A DNA stretch of 64,000 nucleotides. Source: Hyphomicrobiales bacterium (GTDB lineage: Bacteria > Pseudomonadota > Alphaproteobacteria > Rhizobiales > Rhizobiaceae). Location: the NCBI GenBank assembly GCA_900466875.1, contig UBNQ01000025.1, forward strand, positions 62,001 through 126,000. Direction: 5' to 3'. Positions 26,245 to 34,491 of this stretch are shown in pieces. Position numbers and translations under genes: made by a program. The stretch's first letter is position 1; each line of letters begins with the position of its first letter. The notes under the pieces are model-generated. The model was given only the letters and a program-made list of their open reading frames with translations. It was not told the DNA's origin and ran no database searches.

Positions 26245-26882
26245 GTCATCTCCAGACGGGTCGCAAACATTTTCGACATGTCGGTTCCGGTCGGATCGTT
26301 GAAAAACGCGTCGGTCAGGGAAGAGCTGTTCTGCGAGAGCACTTCGTCCGGGTCGGGGCGCACGACCTTCTGCTGGCACTTGGCGAAGGCGGTACCTTCG
26401 GCAACAAGATCCTTGTCGGTCGGGAAGTCGATCGCGGTATACATGGTCGGGTCGTAGATGCCGAATGTCAGCCTGCCCTTGAGTGGCATGGGCTTGTCGG
26501 GCTTGACGGCGAAAAACACCAGGATCTGCCCATCCTTGAAGGTGACATGGATCGCATCCGGCTTCTGCACGCCGACCGTTGCGCCATTCACCGTCAGCGT
26601 GGTGAAATAGCTGTAGTCGCCAAGCGAGGTGCGCATGGTCTCGCCGAGTTCGGCAAGTTCGCTCTCATCCAGCTTCAGGTCTGTATTCTTGTCGAAATCC
26701 AGCAGTACGCTGGAGGAAAAGACCTCGTCGAAGCGCCAGACGTTGCGCAGTTCCTGCACGTTGCCATCCGCGCCGCCGATCACCTCCAGCCGCGATTCCA
26801 CGAAAATGTGGGGATGGGCCGACGCCGCATGAGGCAGCACGCAGGCTATCAGGGCAGTCATGATCGCAAGTCTGTTTCGCAT
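26238..26882 (-). CDS. DUF1007 family periplasmic protein
   Basis: A 214-residue exported protein with a clear signal peptide (MRNRLAIMTALIACVLPHAASA) ending just before HPHIFVES, a typical DUF1007 beginning in which the two His could bind metal at the new N-terminus. The acidic segment LLDFDKNTDLKLDESEL is also conserved in type. It overlaps the NicO-family transporter by 7 bp and is its likely accessory protein. A LysR gene lies upstream on the same strand. Confidence 0.88.
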   Translation of the reverse strand: MRNRLAIMTALIACVLPHAASAHPHIFVESRLEVIGGADGNVQELRNVWRFDEVFSSSVLLDFDKNTDLKLDESELAELGETMRTSLGDYSYFTTLTVNGATVGVQKPDAIHVTFKDGQILVFFAVKPDKPMPLKGRLTFGIYDPTMYTAIDFPTDKDLVAEGTAFAKCQQKVVRPDPDEVLSQNSSSLTDAFFNDPTGTDMSKMFATRLEMTC

Positions 26883-26993
26883 TCGGTCCGGTGCCCTGTG
26901 TTCGTCCCGCCTGATCCGGCCAGCCTGCTGTGCCGTTCAAATGGGACGGAATTTCGACTCAAGCGTTACACAATAACTGTGTCATCTATTGCG

Positions 26994-27923
26994 TCATCGC
27001 GCCTGACGGAACCAGTTGGCGAGAAAATCGACGAAGCTTCTGACCTTGGCCGGAAGATAACGGCGATGCGGGTAGACGGCATAAATGCCGCGGTCCTTGA
27101 TGATGTAATCGTCAAAAAGGGTGACAAGTTCACCAGACTGGATCGAGGGATTGGCGATGAAATCTGGGATGATCGCGACGCCAAGGCCTGCGCGCGCTGC
27201 GCGCAACGTGGCCTGCGGGCTGTTGACCTCGATCGGGCCCGACACGCCGACCGATATCGTCGAGCCATCCTTTTCGACGAAACGGATATTGTTGTGCCCG
27301 CGCGTATTGGTGTCGACGATGAAGGGGACACCGCTCAACTGCTGCGGATGGTCCAGCGGGCCGTATTGCGCGACGATATCCGCAGTGGCGACGGCATGGA
27401 CGCGGAAATCGTTCAGCTTCTTGGCGATCATGCCAGAATCTTCGAGCCGGGTTATGCGGATCGCCAGGTCAAAATTCTCCTCGATCAGGTCGACGAATCG
27501 GTCGTCCGCGACGATTTCCAGCTGCACGTCGGGATGCGCCTTGGCGAAATCGATCAGCGACTGGCCGACATCGGCGTCGATGAAGGTGCGCGGCACGGAG
27601 ACGCGCAGTCGACCCTTGAGGTCCGCGTTGCCCTCGCGCACCAGATCGGCAAGGTTGTCGATCTCCTTCAATATGTCCGAGGCGCTGCGGTAATAGGTGT
27701 GGCCCGCCTCGGTGAGCGAGAACTGCCGCGTCGTGCGGTTCAAAAGCAACGCGCCGAGATCATCCTCCAGCTCTCGGACATATTTGGAGAGCAGCGCCTT
27801 GGAGCGACCGGTTCGCCGCGCGGCCGCGGAAAAGCCCTCGGCTTCGACCACGTCGATGAAGGCGCGCATGCGGGTAAGAGTGTCCAAACAAATGTCTCCT
27901 GAAAACTGAACGAAATCGTCCAT
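26994..27923 (-). CDS. LysR family transcriptional regulator
   Basis: A 309-residue LysR regulator. The winged helix-turn-helix spans about residues 13-72 (TRMRAFIDVVEAEGFSAAARRTGRSKALLSKYVRELEDDLG), and the effector-binding domain follows (LKGRLRVSVPRTFID). The N-terminal 12 residues before the helix-turn-helix are slightly longer than usual, and an inner start is possible. It belongs to the CrgA-like group that often controls a divergent or adjacent oxidoreductase. The nearest same-strand genes are the metal exporter pair, 111 bp downstream. A link to them is possible but not shown by any visible operator. Confidence 0.93.
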   Translation of the reverse strand: MDDFVQFSGDICLDTLTRMRAFIDVVEAEGFSAAARRTGRSKALLSKYVRELEDDLGALLLNRTTRQFSLTEAGHTYYRSASDILKEIDNLADLVREGNADLKGRLRVSVPRTFIDADVGQSLIDFAKAHPDVQLEIVADDRFVDLIEENFDLAIRITRLEDSGMIAKKLNDFRVHAVATADIVAQYGPLDHPQQLSGVPFIVDTNTRGHNNIRFVEKDGSTISVGVSGPIEVNSPQATLRAARAGLGVAIIPDFIANPSIQSGELVTLFDDYIIKDRGIYAVYPHRRYLPAKVRSFVDFLANWFRQAR

Positions 27924-28089
27924 GTTGTTCGCTGTTTATGGACCAATGCAAAAAATCGGTCGAGCGTAAAAAATCTCTTGATTATGACGACGAATATTCT
28001 TATTTCCCGCTTTGCCCAAAGTCGCACGTGCCCATGGGTGTCCGCCGACCCTCGAATTGAGATTTATCTCTAAGGTGAGGTCATCGGTA

Positions 28090-28433
28090 AGGTACCTGGA
28101 ACTAACCCCTCCAGTCGCTATTCCGGCCAACCGGGAAATGCGAGGACATCTGAAGCAACGACGGTGCGGGCCTTTCTAGTCTCTGCAGGCTTTCCATCAG
28201 TCTGCAATTCTGAAGAGGCACACCATCATTGCCGAAAGTGCGGTAGGGAAAACCCTCCAATCCAAGGCAGACAAAGCCGGATCAAAGCTCGTGGCAGGGC
28301 GTTGGTCTACATATCGCGCGGTAAAGCGTGCTCACGGTACCAGTGTCTCCAACTACTGGGCCGAGCGCATTCTTATCCGTCCTTTGTCCTCCGGTCCGCA
28401 GCCGGAGCTTTGAGATTTCGAAGGGACTGACCC
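28090..28433 (+). ncRNA. Long leader of the decarboxylase gene, candidate speF RNA element
   Basis: The gene-free stretch 27924-28433 is unusually long for this dense window. Its right part lies directly before an ornithine decarboxylase, where the speF cis-regulatory RNA motif is described in alphaproteobacteria. Visible hairpin arms include TTCCGG/CCGGGAA near 28121-28137 and CTCCGG/CCGGAG at 28389-28407, close to the ribosome site. I recall the motif only in outline, so position and boundaries are approximate. The left part, 27924-28090, should hold the LysR promoter; I see nothing specific there. Confidence 0.5.
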
Positions 28434-29567
28434 ATGACGACTGCTCGCATCCTCGACTTCATCAAGACCCGACGCCCGGAAGGCCCGTGCCTCGTTGTCG
28501 ATCTCGATGTCGTTCGCGACAATTTCCACGCGTTCCGTCATGCGCTGCCGGACAGCTCCATCTACTATGCGGTCAAGGCAAACCCGGAACCGGCAATCCT
28601 CAAGCTGCTCGCCTCTCTCGGCTCGAGCTTCGATTGCGCTTCTGTCGCCGAAATCCAGATGGCTCTCGATGCCGGCGCAACCGCCGACCGCATCTCCTTC
28701 GGCAACACGATCAAGAAGGAACGCGATATCGCCCGTGCGCATGCACTCGGCGTCGGTCTCTTTGCCGTCGACAGCCATGAGGAAGTCGAAAAGATCGCCC
28801 GTGCCGCTCCTGGCGCCCGTGTATTCTGCCGCGTCCTGACGGATGGCGAAGGCGCCGAATGGCCGCTGTCGCGCAAGTTCGGCTGCGTGCCGCAGATGGC
28901 CGTCGATGTTCTCGTCTACGCTCACCAGCTGGGCCTGGAAAGCTACGGCGTGTCCTTCCATGTCGGTTCGCAGATGACCAAGGTCGATGCCTGGGATTCG
29001 GCTCTTGCCGACGCCAAGCGCGTCTTCGCATCGCTGGCCAAGCAGGGCATCGTCCTGCAGATGGTCAACATGGGCGGTGGCTTCCCGACCAAGTATCTGC
29101 GCGACATCCCGAAGGCCGAGGAATACGGCCAGGCGATCTCCTACTCGCTGCGCAAGCACTTCGGCAACAACCTGCCGAAGACGATCATCGAGCCGGGTCG
29201 CGGCATGGTCGGCAATGCTGGTGTCATCAAGGCGGAAGTCGTGCTCGTTTCGCGCAAGTCGGACAATGACAACCACCGCTGGGTCTTCCTCGACATCGGC
29301 AAGTTCGGCGGTCTCGCCGAAACCATGGACGAGGCTATCCGTTACCCGATCCGCACCGAGCGCGACGGCGACGAGATGGAGCCCTGCGTGCTGGCCGGCC
29401 CGACCTGCGATTCGGCCGACGTGATGTATGAGAAGAACATGTATCCGCTGCCGATCTCTCTTTCGATCGGCGACGATGTTCTGATCGAAGGCACCGGCGC
29501 CTACACGACGACCTATTCGGCCGTCGCCTTCAACGGCTTCGAGCCGCTCAAGGCATACGTCATCTGA
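28434..29567 (+). CDS. odc: Ornithine/lysine decarboxylase, fold III (group IV) type
   Basis: A 377-residue PLP-dependent decarboxylase of the eukaryotic-like alanine-racemase fold. The PLP Lys is in YYAVKANPEP, the phosphate loop is GGGFPTKY, and the active-site Cys from the partner subunit is in GPTCDSAD. Its length and motifs match rhizobial Odc2-type enzymes, which make putrescine from ornithine and cadaverine from lysine. Putrescine then supplies spermidine or homospermidine. The start follows CGAAGGGACTGACCC. Its long upstream leader suggests RNA-level control. An acetyltransferase gene follows, as in Sinorhizobium. Confidence 0.94.
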   Translation: MTTARILDFIKTRRPEGPCLVVDLDVVRDNFHAFRHALPDSSIYYAVKANPEPAILKLLASLGSSFDCASVAEIQMALDAGATADRISFGNTIKKERDIARAHALGVGLFAVDSHEEVEKIARAAPGARVFCRVLTDGEGAEWPLSRKFGCVPQMAVDVLVYAHQLGLESYGVSFHVGSQMTKVDAWDSALADAKRVFASLAKQGIVLQMVNMGGGFPTKYLRDIPKAEEYGQAISYSLRKHFGNNLPKTIIEPGRGMVGNAGVIKAEVVLVSRKSDNDNHRWVFLDIGKFGGLAETMDEAIRYPIRTERDGDEMEPCVLAGPTCDSADVMYEKNMYPLPISLSIGDDVLIEGTGAYTTTYSAVAFNGFEPLKAYVI

Positions 29568-29691
29568 TTGACGTCATCTAAGGCAGTTTCTGCCCATAGT
29601 TCGCGGTTCCCGAACCTCCAGCCGGGGGCCGCAAATCCACAACGAACCCTCGATACCGTCTGAAACGGTTTTAAGTGCGGGAGGCCCAAGG

Positions 29692-30261
29692 ATGGCCACT
29701 GTTCTTGATTCTGTCCGCGCGTTCTTCGCGCCGAGCCAAACCTACACGATCGATACGGAAACTCCGGCCGATGTCGTTGCACGCGAAAGCCTGCTCGATC
29801 GTGCCATGGGCGCCGATCGCCGCACAAAATCTTCGGAGAAAATCCGCCGCAACCGTCTGCCGGCGGAAGGACTTGCACTGGTCGCTCGTGATGGTGATGG
29901 CCACGTGATCGGAACTGTTCGGCTATGGAATATCGAGGCCGGTATTTCGCCGGAGGGCAATCCGATCGAGGCGCTGCTGCTCGGCCCGCTCGCGGTCTCT
30001 GCCGATCATGAGGGCAAGGGGATTGGCGGTGCGTTGATGCGTGCTGCGATCGCGGAAGCCCATCACCGCGGGCATGGCGCGATCATGCTGGTCGGCGATG
30101 CCTCCTACTATGAACGTTTCGGCTTCTTTGCCGAAAAGACTGCGCATCTCGTCATGCCAGGCCCGTTCCAACGCGACCGTTTCCTGGCGCTGGAACTGAA
30201 AACCGGCTGGCTTGAGGGTGCGGTGGGCATGATCGTTGCAAGCGGTCGCAAGCTGGCCTGA
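29692..30261 (+). CDS. GNAT family N-acetyltransferase
   Basis: A 189-residue acetyltransferase. The acetyl-CoA pyrophosphate loop is VSADHEGKGIGGALMRAAI, matching Q/RxxGxG/A, and the next strand MLVGDASYYERFGFF is the conserved C-terminal part of the fold. The catalytic region GTVRLWNIEAG and LLLGPLAV fits the YhbS-like group. It lies 124 bp after the decarboxylase on the same strand, an order conserved in rhizobia, so the substrate could be a polyamine or its precursor. That link is inference. Confidence 0.88.
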   Translation: MATVLDSVRAFFAPSQTYTIDTETPADVVARESLLDRAMGADRRTKSSEKIRRNRLPAEGLALVARDGDGHVIGTVRLWNIEAGISPEGNPIEALLLGPLAVSADHEGKGIGGALMRAAIAEAHHRGHGAIMLVGDASYYERFGFFAEKTAHLVMPGPFQRDRFLALELKTGWLEGAVGMIVASGRKLA

Positions 30262-30308
30262 AACAGAAGAGTTCAGCAACAAGGCCTCGCGGCCGTGCCG
30301 ATCTGCCC

Positions 30309-30350
30309 GAAACCCCGCCTTCTTTTCCGGAGGTGGGGTTTCCCCCTTTG
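30309..30350 (+). terminator. Rho-independent terminator after the acetyltransferase
   Basis: A 12-bp stem GAAACCCCGCCT/AGGTGGGGTTTC with one G-T pair and a 10-nt loop, followed by CCCCCTTT. Confidence 0.75.
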
Positions 30351-30434
30351 AGCGTGCCGTCGATCGGCAGGAAATCAGCGGCGCATCGCCACTGCGTCAT
30401 TTGGGCAACAACCCCTGTCTCCTTGATTGGTGGA

Positions 30435-30466
30435 TGCAGCCGCTTGATCTCGATCAAGCGGCTGCA
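30435..30466 (+). promoter_or_regulatory. FNR/FixK box within a 32-nt palindrome upstream of ompW
   Basis: TTGATCTCGATCAA at 30444-30457 is a perfect match to the FNR/FixK consensus TTGAT-N4-ATCAA. It forms the core of two 14-nt complementary arms (30435-30448 and 30453-30466). Its centre is about 74 bp upstream of the ompW start, which fits a class II activation site near -41 of the promoter. The long arms could also form a hairpin in read-through RNA. Confidence 0.75.
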
Positions 30467-30524
30467 ACTACTCGAGTTTTAGACCTTTTCCAGAAGATTC
30501 AATCAGGCTGGAAGGAGAGGTTTT

Positions 30525-31223
30525 ATGGCAATCAGCGGCTGGAATTATTCGCGTTGGGTGGCGGGGATCGGCGCAGGTTTTTTTGCATTCGGGGCAGCTG
30601 CCGCGGATCTGACACCCGCCCAGGTCGCGCCCGTTGCAGAAGAGGTAATTTCCTCTCCGAGCCCCTGGCAGATCCGCGTACGCGCGCTTGGCGTCATCAC
30701 CAAGGATGACGGCTCAGTCGATCAGGCCCCTGGCATTGGGCTTGAATATAGCGATACCGTTATTCCCGAGCTGGATATCAGCTATTTCTTCACCGACAAT
30801 ATCGCTGTGGAACTCATCCTCGGCACCACCAACGCCAAGATCAAGACCGATGGTCTCGGCGACATCGACGTCGGAAAGGCCTGGCTTCTGCCTCCGACAA
30901 TTACGCTGCAGTATCACTTTACGGATTTCGGTGCCTTCAAGCCGTATGTCGGCGCGGGCGTCAACTATTCGATGTTCTACAATCAGTCGGACAAGAACGG
31001 ATTCCGGAATCTCGACGTCAAGAATGACTTCGGCTGGGCTCTACAGGCCGGTTTCGACTATATGCTCGACGAGCATTGGGGCATCAACTTCGACGTGAAG
31101 AAGATCTTCCTGGAAACCGACTGGAAAGTTGACGGAAGCCCGCTTGCCGGATCTCCTCCCCTTTCCGGCAAGGCCAAGCTTGATCCTTGGTTGATCGGTG
31201 CAGGTGTCACCTACCGCTTCTAA
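30525..31223 (+). CDS. ompW: OmpW family outer-membrane protein
   Basis: A 232-residue outer-membrane beta-barrel protein. A signal peptide (about residues 1-27, ending FGAAAADL) is followed by WQIRVRALGVITKDDG, and the barrel strands include YFFTDNIAVELILGTT and FKPYVGAGVNYSMFY. It ends in aromatic VTYRF, the sorting signal for barrel assembly. OmpW proteins form small hydrophobic channels, and in several proteobacteria they are induced by low oxygen through FNR-type regulators, agreeing with the box at 30435-30466. The start follows GGAAGGAGAGGTTTT. Confidence 0.93.
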   Translation: MAISGWNYSRWVAGIGAGFFAFGAAAADLTPAQVAPVAEEVISSPSPWQIRVRALGVITKDDGSVDQAPGIGLEYSDTVIPELDISYFFTDNIAVELILGTTNAKIKTDGLGDIDVGKAWLLPPTITLQYHFTDFGAFKPYVGAGVNYSMFYNQSDKNGFRNLDVKNDFGWALQAGFDYMLDEHWGINFDVKKIFLETDWKVDGSPLAGSPPLSGKAKLDPWLIGAGVTYRF

Positions 31224-31250
31224 ATCAAGAAAAAGGCGGGGGTCTTGAGT

Positions 31251-31280
31251 GCGGCGCGACTTGTTCGCGCCGCCTTTTTT
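31251..31280 (+). terminator. Rho-independent terminator after ompW
   Basis: Perfect 9-bp stem GCGGCGCGA/TCGCGCCGC with a 5-nt loop, followed by TTTTTT. Confidence 0.9.
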
Positions 31281-31299
31281 GTTTTTCGGTCGTGAAGGT

Positions 31300-31518
31300 T
31301 CAGTTCCCGATCGGTGCGCGATACGCATCGGGGATCACGAATATTTCGTCGGCGCGGCCGTAGCCGCCGTCTTTGACTTCCTCGATCAGCACCATTGTGT
31401 GAGGGCGGGCCGCTTCGCTCAGGTACTCGGCCAGCATGTCGGTCGTGCGGTGTACGATCTCTTCTTTCTGAACCTTTGTCAGTGCGCCTTCCGGCGTCTT
31501 GATATTGACGAATGGCAT
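31300..31518 (-). CDS. 4-oxalocrotonate tautomerase family protein
   Basis: A 72-residue tautomerase. After removal of Met, the N-terminal Pro of PFVNIKTPEG is the catalytic base typical of the family. The C-terminal part VLIEEVKDGGYGRADE is characteristic, and the length is normal for the small oligomeric type. It catalyses keto-enol tautomerisation of an unknown substrate. It is 24 bp downstream of the SDR gene on the same strand and probably in one operon with it. Confidence 0.9.
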   Translation of the reverse strand: MPFVNIKTPEGALTKVQKEEIVHRTTDMLAEYLSEAARPHTMVLIEEVKDGGYGRADEIFVIPDAYRAPIGN

Positions 31519-31542
31519 CGGGCTTCTCCTTGGTTTTTCAGT

Positions 31543-32283
31543 TCAGATCATCCCGCCATTGGCGCGCAGCACCTGGCCGTTGACCCAGCCGCTTTCCGGG
31601 CTCGCCAGAAAGGAGACCACGGAGGCGATATCGTCCGGCTGGCCCAGGCGGCCGAGCGGAATGTTGCGGATGATGTTCTGCACCAGTTCTTCCGACTTGC
31701 CGGTCATGAACAGTTCGGTTTCGACCGGGCCGGGGGCGACCGCATTAACGGTGATCCGGCGCTTGCCTAGTTCCTTGGAGGCGACATGGGTCATGGCCTC
31801 GACGCCCGCCTTGCTGGCGGCATAGGCACCATAACCCGGTCCGTACATGCCCACGACGCTGGACGAGAAGTTGATGATGCGGCCGTCTTCACGCAATCGC
31901 TTGCCGGCTTCGCGAATGCCGTAAAATGTGCCGGTGAGGTTAAGGGCAATGTGCGTGTCGAATTCGGCGTCATTCGTTTCGGTCATGGGCGAGAGCTTCA
32001 TGATACCGGCATTGTTGACGAGGATGTCGATGCCGCCGAAGTTCTTTTCCGCAGCGTCGAACAGTGCCTTTACGCCCTCGGACGTGCTGACATCCGCCTT
32101 TACGGCGACTGCCCTGCCTCCAGCCGTTTCGATCTCGCGGACCACGTCATCTGCTGCAGCCTGGCTGGATGCGTAATTCACCACCACGGCAAGCCCGTCC
32201 TTGGCGAGACGGAAGGCCAGCGCCTTGCCTATGCCTTTTGATGCTCCTGTGATGATTGCCACCCGTTGCATGTGATCGGTCAT
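31543..32283 (-). CDS. Short-chain dehydrogenase/reductase (SDR)
   Basis: A 246-residue classical SDR. The cofactor motif is TGASKGIGKAL (Rossmann TGxxxGxG), followed by LVNNAGI. The catalytic Ser lies in INFSSSVVG and the Tyr and Lys in YGAYAASKAG. The start at 32283 follows AAAGGAGAAATCTC, an excellent site; the longer frame crosses the divergent LysR gene. FabG-like; it reduces a carbonyl or oxidises an alcohol of unknown identity, with NADP(H) likely. It is divergent from a LysR regulator that probably controls it together with the tautomerase. Confidence 0.93.
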   Translation of the reverse strand: MTDHMQRVAIITGASKGIGKALAFRLAKDGLAVVVNYASSQAAADDVVREIETAGGRAVAVKADVSTSEGVKALFDAAEKNFGGIDILVNNAGIMKLSPMTETNDAEFDTHIALNLTGTFYGIREAGKRLREDGRIINFSSSVVGMYGPGYGAYAASKAGVEAMTHVASKELGKRRITVNAVAPGPVETELFMTGKSEELVQNIIRNIPLGRLGQPDDIASVVSFLASPESGWVNGQVLRANGGMI

Positions 32284-32352
32284 GAGATTTCTCCTTTGCT
32301 GCTCCTGAAAATATGATGATCTGAATGAAGAACAATGGCATCCATTTGACAT

Positions 32353-32363
32353 GACAATTTGTC
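32353..32363. promoter_or_regulatory. Candidate LysR operator in the SDR/lysR divergent region
   Basis: GACAATTTGTC is an 11-bp perfect palindrome in the 97-bp region between the divergent SDR and lysR genes. A further CAATTG half-like element follows 13 bp on. LysR-type boxes are T-N11-A palindromes, which this resembles only loosely. Confidence 0.35.
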
Positions 32364-32380
32364 TGTGGTGAACAATTGCC

Positions 32381-33274
32381 ATGGACAGATTGTTGCGCAT
32401 GCAGCTTTTCGTGCGGGTGGTGGAACGGGGCAGCTTTCTCGCCGCTGCAGCGGACACGGGGCTTGCCCGGTCCACCGCCACCCAGGCGATCAAGGCGCTG
32501 GAGGCCGATGTCGGCGCGCGCCTGCTTGAGCGGACGACGCGGCATGTGGCCGTGACGCTGGATGGTAGCGCATTCTACCGGCGTTGCTTGTCAATCCTTG
32601 CCGACGTGGATGAGGCGGAGGCGATCTTTCGGGATGCGAAACCCCAGGGCATCCTGCGAGTGGATGCCCATCCGATGCTGACCCAGACCTTTCTGTTGCC
32701 GCATCTGAAGTCGTTTCTCAACCGCCATCCATTGCTCGAAATCCAGTTCGGGCAGGGTGACCGGTTCGTCGATCTCGTGCGCGAGGGCGTCGACTGCGTG
32801 ATCCGGGCGGGTGAGGTGGCCGACAGTTCGCTGATCATGCGCAGGCTCGGCTCGATGCGTGAGATGACCTGCGCCAGCCCGGACTATGTCAAGGCGTATG
32901 GCAGGCCGCAAACTCCCGACGATCTGGAAGGGCATCAGGCGGTCGGCTTCATCTCCTCACGCACCGGGCAGATCATGCCGCTCGAATTCATGGTGGGCCA
33001 GGATGTGCGTTACATTACCCTGCCGGCGCGGGTTACCGTCAACAATTCCGATACGGTGATGGATCTTGCGCGTCGCGGGTTCGGGCTGATGCAGGCGCCG
33101 CGCTATCACCTCCAGCGGCATGTGGACGACGGCACGCTGGTCGAGGTTCTGCCGGATTTTCCGCCGCCGCCGACATCGCTTTGTGCGCTCTATCCGCAGA
33201 ATCGCCAGCTCTCGCCGCGGGTGCGGGTGTTCATCGACTGGGTGGTAAGGATATTTGCTGAAGCCGAGATATGA
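32381..33274 (+). CDS. LysR family transcriptional regulator
   Basis: A 297-residue LysR protein. The helix-turn-helix covers residues 1-60 (LLRMQLFVRVVERGSFLAAAADTGLARSTATQAIKALEADVG). The effector domain follows from about residue 88 (PQGILRVDAHPML). The organisation, including the RxLGSMREMTCASPDYV segment, fits the CrgA/YafC group. It is transcribed away from the SDR-tautomerase operon with 97 bp between the starts, the classical arrangement for a LysR protein and its target. Confidence 0.94.
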   Translation: MDRLLRMQLFVRVVERGSFLAAAADTGLARSTATQAIKALEADVGARLLERTTRHVAVTLDGSAFYRRCLSILADVDEAEAIFRDAKPQGILRVDAHPMLTQTFLLPHLKSFLNRHPLLEIQFGQGDRFVDLVREGVDCVIRAGEVADSSLIMRRLGSMREMTCASPDYVKAYGRPQTPDDLEGHQAVGFISSRTGQIMPLEFMVGQDVRYITLPARVTVNNSDTVMDLARRGFGLMQAPRYHLQRHVDDGTLVEVLPDFPPPPTSLCALYPQNRQLSPRVRVFIDWVVRIFAEAEI

Positions 33275-33388
33275 CTTGGGGCCTGTCCTGATTAATCAGG
33301 AAAGGCTGCAGCTCACAGGGAGTCATTTCGCCGTGAAGATGCGGGTTCCGCCTTATTGCGGCAATCGCGCCGCCCTATCTTTCAATCC

Positions 33389-34408
33389 ATGATCACACGC
33401 CGTTCCGCACTTCTGTCCACGCCGTTTCTGCTTGCTGCGACCCGCGCATTCGCACAGCAGCCGGTACCGCAACCGCCTGAGACGCTGAAGACCGTTCTCG
33501 ACCGTGCCGCCAAGCTGGAGCCGCTGAAAGTGGTGCTGGTCTATCGCAACGGCGAGCCGTTGGTCGAGCGCGCCTTCAACGGACGCTCACTGACGGCATC
33601 GAGCAATATCAAGTCGGCTTCTAAATCGATCGTCTCATGTCTTGTGGGCATTGCCATCGACCGCAAGCTTCTGGAGGGAGTAGACCAGAAGATCGCGCCG
33701 ATTTTGAAAGCCGATCTGCCGCGCAATCCCGACCCGCGCATTCACGAGATCACGATCGGCAATCTGCTTTCGATGCAGGCCGGGCTGTCACGCATGTCCG
33801 GGCCGAACTACGGGCGATGGGTGGCAAGCTCGAACTGGGTGCGCTTTGCGCTTTCCGAACCGTTCGATGGTGAACCGGGCGGGGAGATGCTTTATTCGAC
33901 CGCATCGACGCATCTTCTATCTGCCATTCTGACGCGTGTCGGCAAAAAATCGACGCTGGCGCTGGCGCGCGAATGGCTGGAGCCGGTGGACGGTTTCAGG
34001 ATCGGTGCCTGGGAGCGTGATCCGCAAGGGCTCTATCTGGGTGGAAACCAGATGGCGATGTCCGCCCGTTCACTGATGGCCTTCGGTGAGCTTTATCGCA
34101 ACGGCGGCAAGACCGGGCAGGGCCGGCAGGTCGTGTCGCAAGGCTGGATCGACCAGTCTTGGACGCCGCGTACCAATTCGCGCTTTTCAGGCGATGGTTA
34201 TGGTTACGGCTGGTTCCTGCGTAAGATCGGCGAGGAGGACGTTAGGTTTGGATGGGGATATGGCGGGCAGATGGTCTATATCGTGCCGTCGCTCGGCCTG
34301 ACGGTCGTGATGACGTCGAATGAAAGCGGCCCATCAGCGCGCAATGGTTATCGGGATCAGCTGCATGATCTTCTGGCGGAGATCATCAATGTCACACGCA
34401 CGGTTTAG
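33389..34408 (+). CDS. Serine hydrolase, beta-lactamase / esterase family (class C fold)
   Basis: A 339-residue exported hydrolase. The start at 33389 opens a signal with a twin-arginine-like region (MITRRSALLSTPFLLAATRAFA); the frame starts earlier at 33356. The active-site SxxK is in IKSASKSIVS, the YxN motif appears as LYSTAS, and the third motif may lie in GWGYGGQMVYIVP. These mark the penicillin-binding/beta-lactamase-like fold used by esterases, D-aminopeptidases and class C enzymes. Sequence does not point to a true beta-lactamase. It acts in the periplasm on an unknown ester or amide. Confidence 0.88.
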   Translation: MITRRSALLSTPFLLAATRAFAQQPVPQPPETLKTVLDRAAKLEPLKVVLVYRNGEPLVERAFNGRSLTASSNIKSASKSIVSCLVGIAIDRKLLEGVDQKIAPILKADLPRNPDPRIHEITIGNLLSMQAGLSRMSGPNYGRWVASSNWVRFALSEPFDGEPGGEMLYSTASTHLLSAILTRVGKKSTLALAREWLEPVDGFRIGAWERDPQGLYLGGNQMAMSARSLMAFGELYRNGGKTGQGRQVVSQGWIDQSWTPRTNSRFSGDGYGYGWFLRKIGEEDVRFGWGYGGQMVYIVPSLGLTVVMTSNESGPSARNGYRDQLHDLLAEIINVTRTV

Positions 34409-34491
34409 CCCATATTGCTAGAATTGTTGTTGCGCTGCAAACACTCTCGTAAGTAAGTGCATGCCATGTTTTTTGCCGTTAGGGGACGGCA

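Noticed and set aside
28164..28430. An 88-codon frame in the decarboxylase leader
   Set aside because: Its sequence has no protein-like features or ribosome site. The region is better explained as a structured RNA leader.
30435..30466. The palindrome read only as a terminator
   Set aside because: A proper terminator with its own C/T tail is already at 30309-30350, no T run follows this palindrome, and its core is an exact FNR/FixK consensus.
33389..34408. True beta-lactamase or resistance gene
   Set aside because: SxxK is present, but the second motif is YST rather than YxN and no KTG is evident, and relatives are mostly esterases or peptidases of unknown role.
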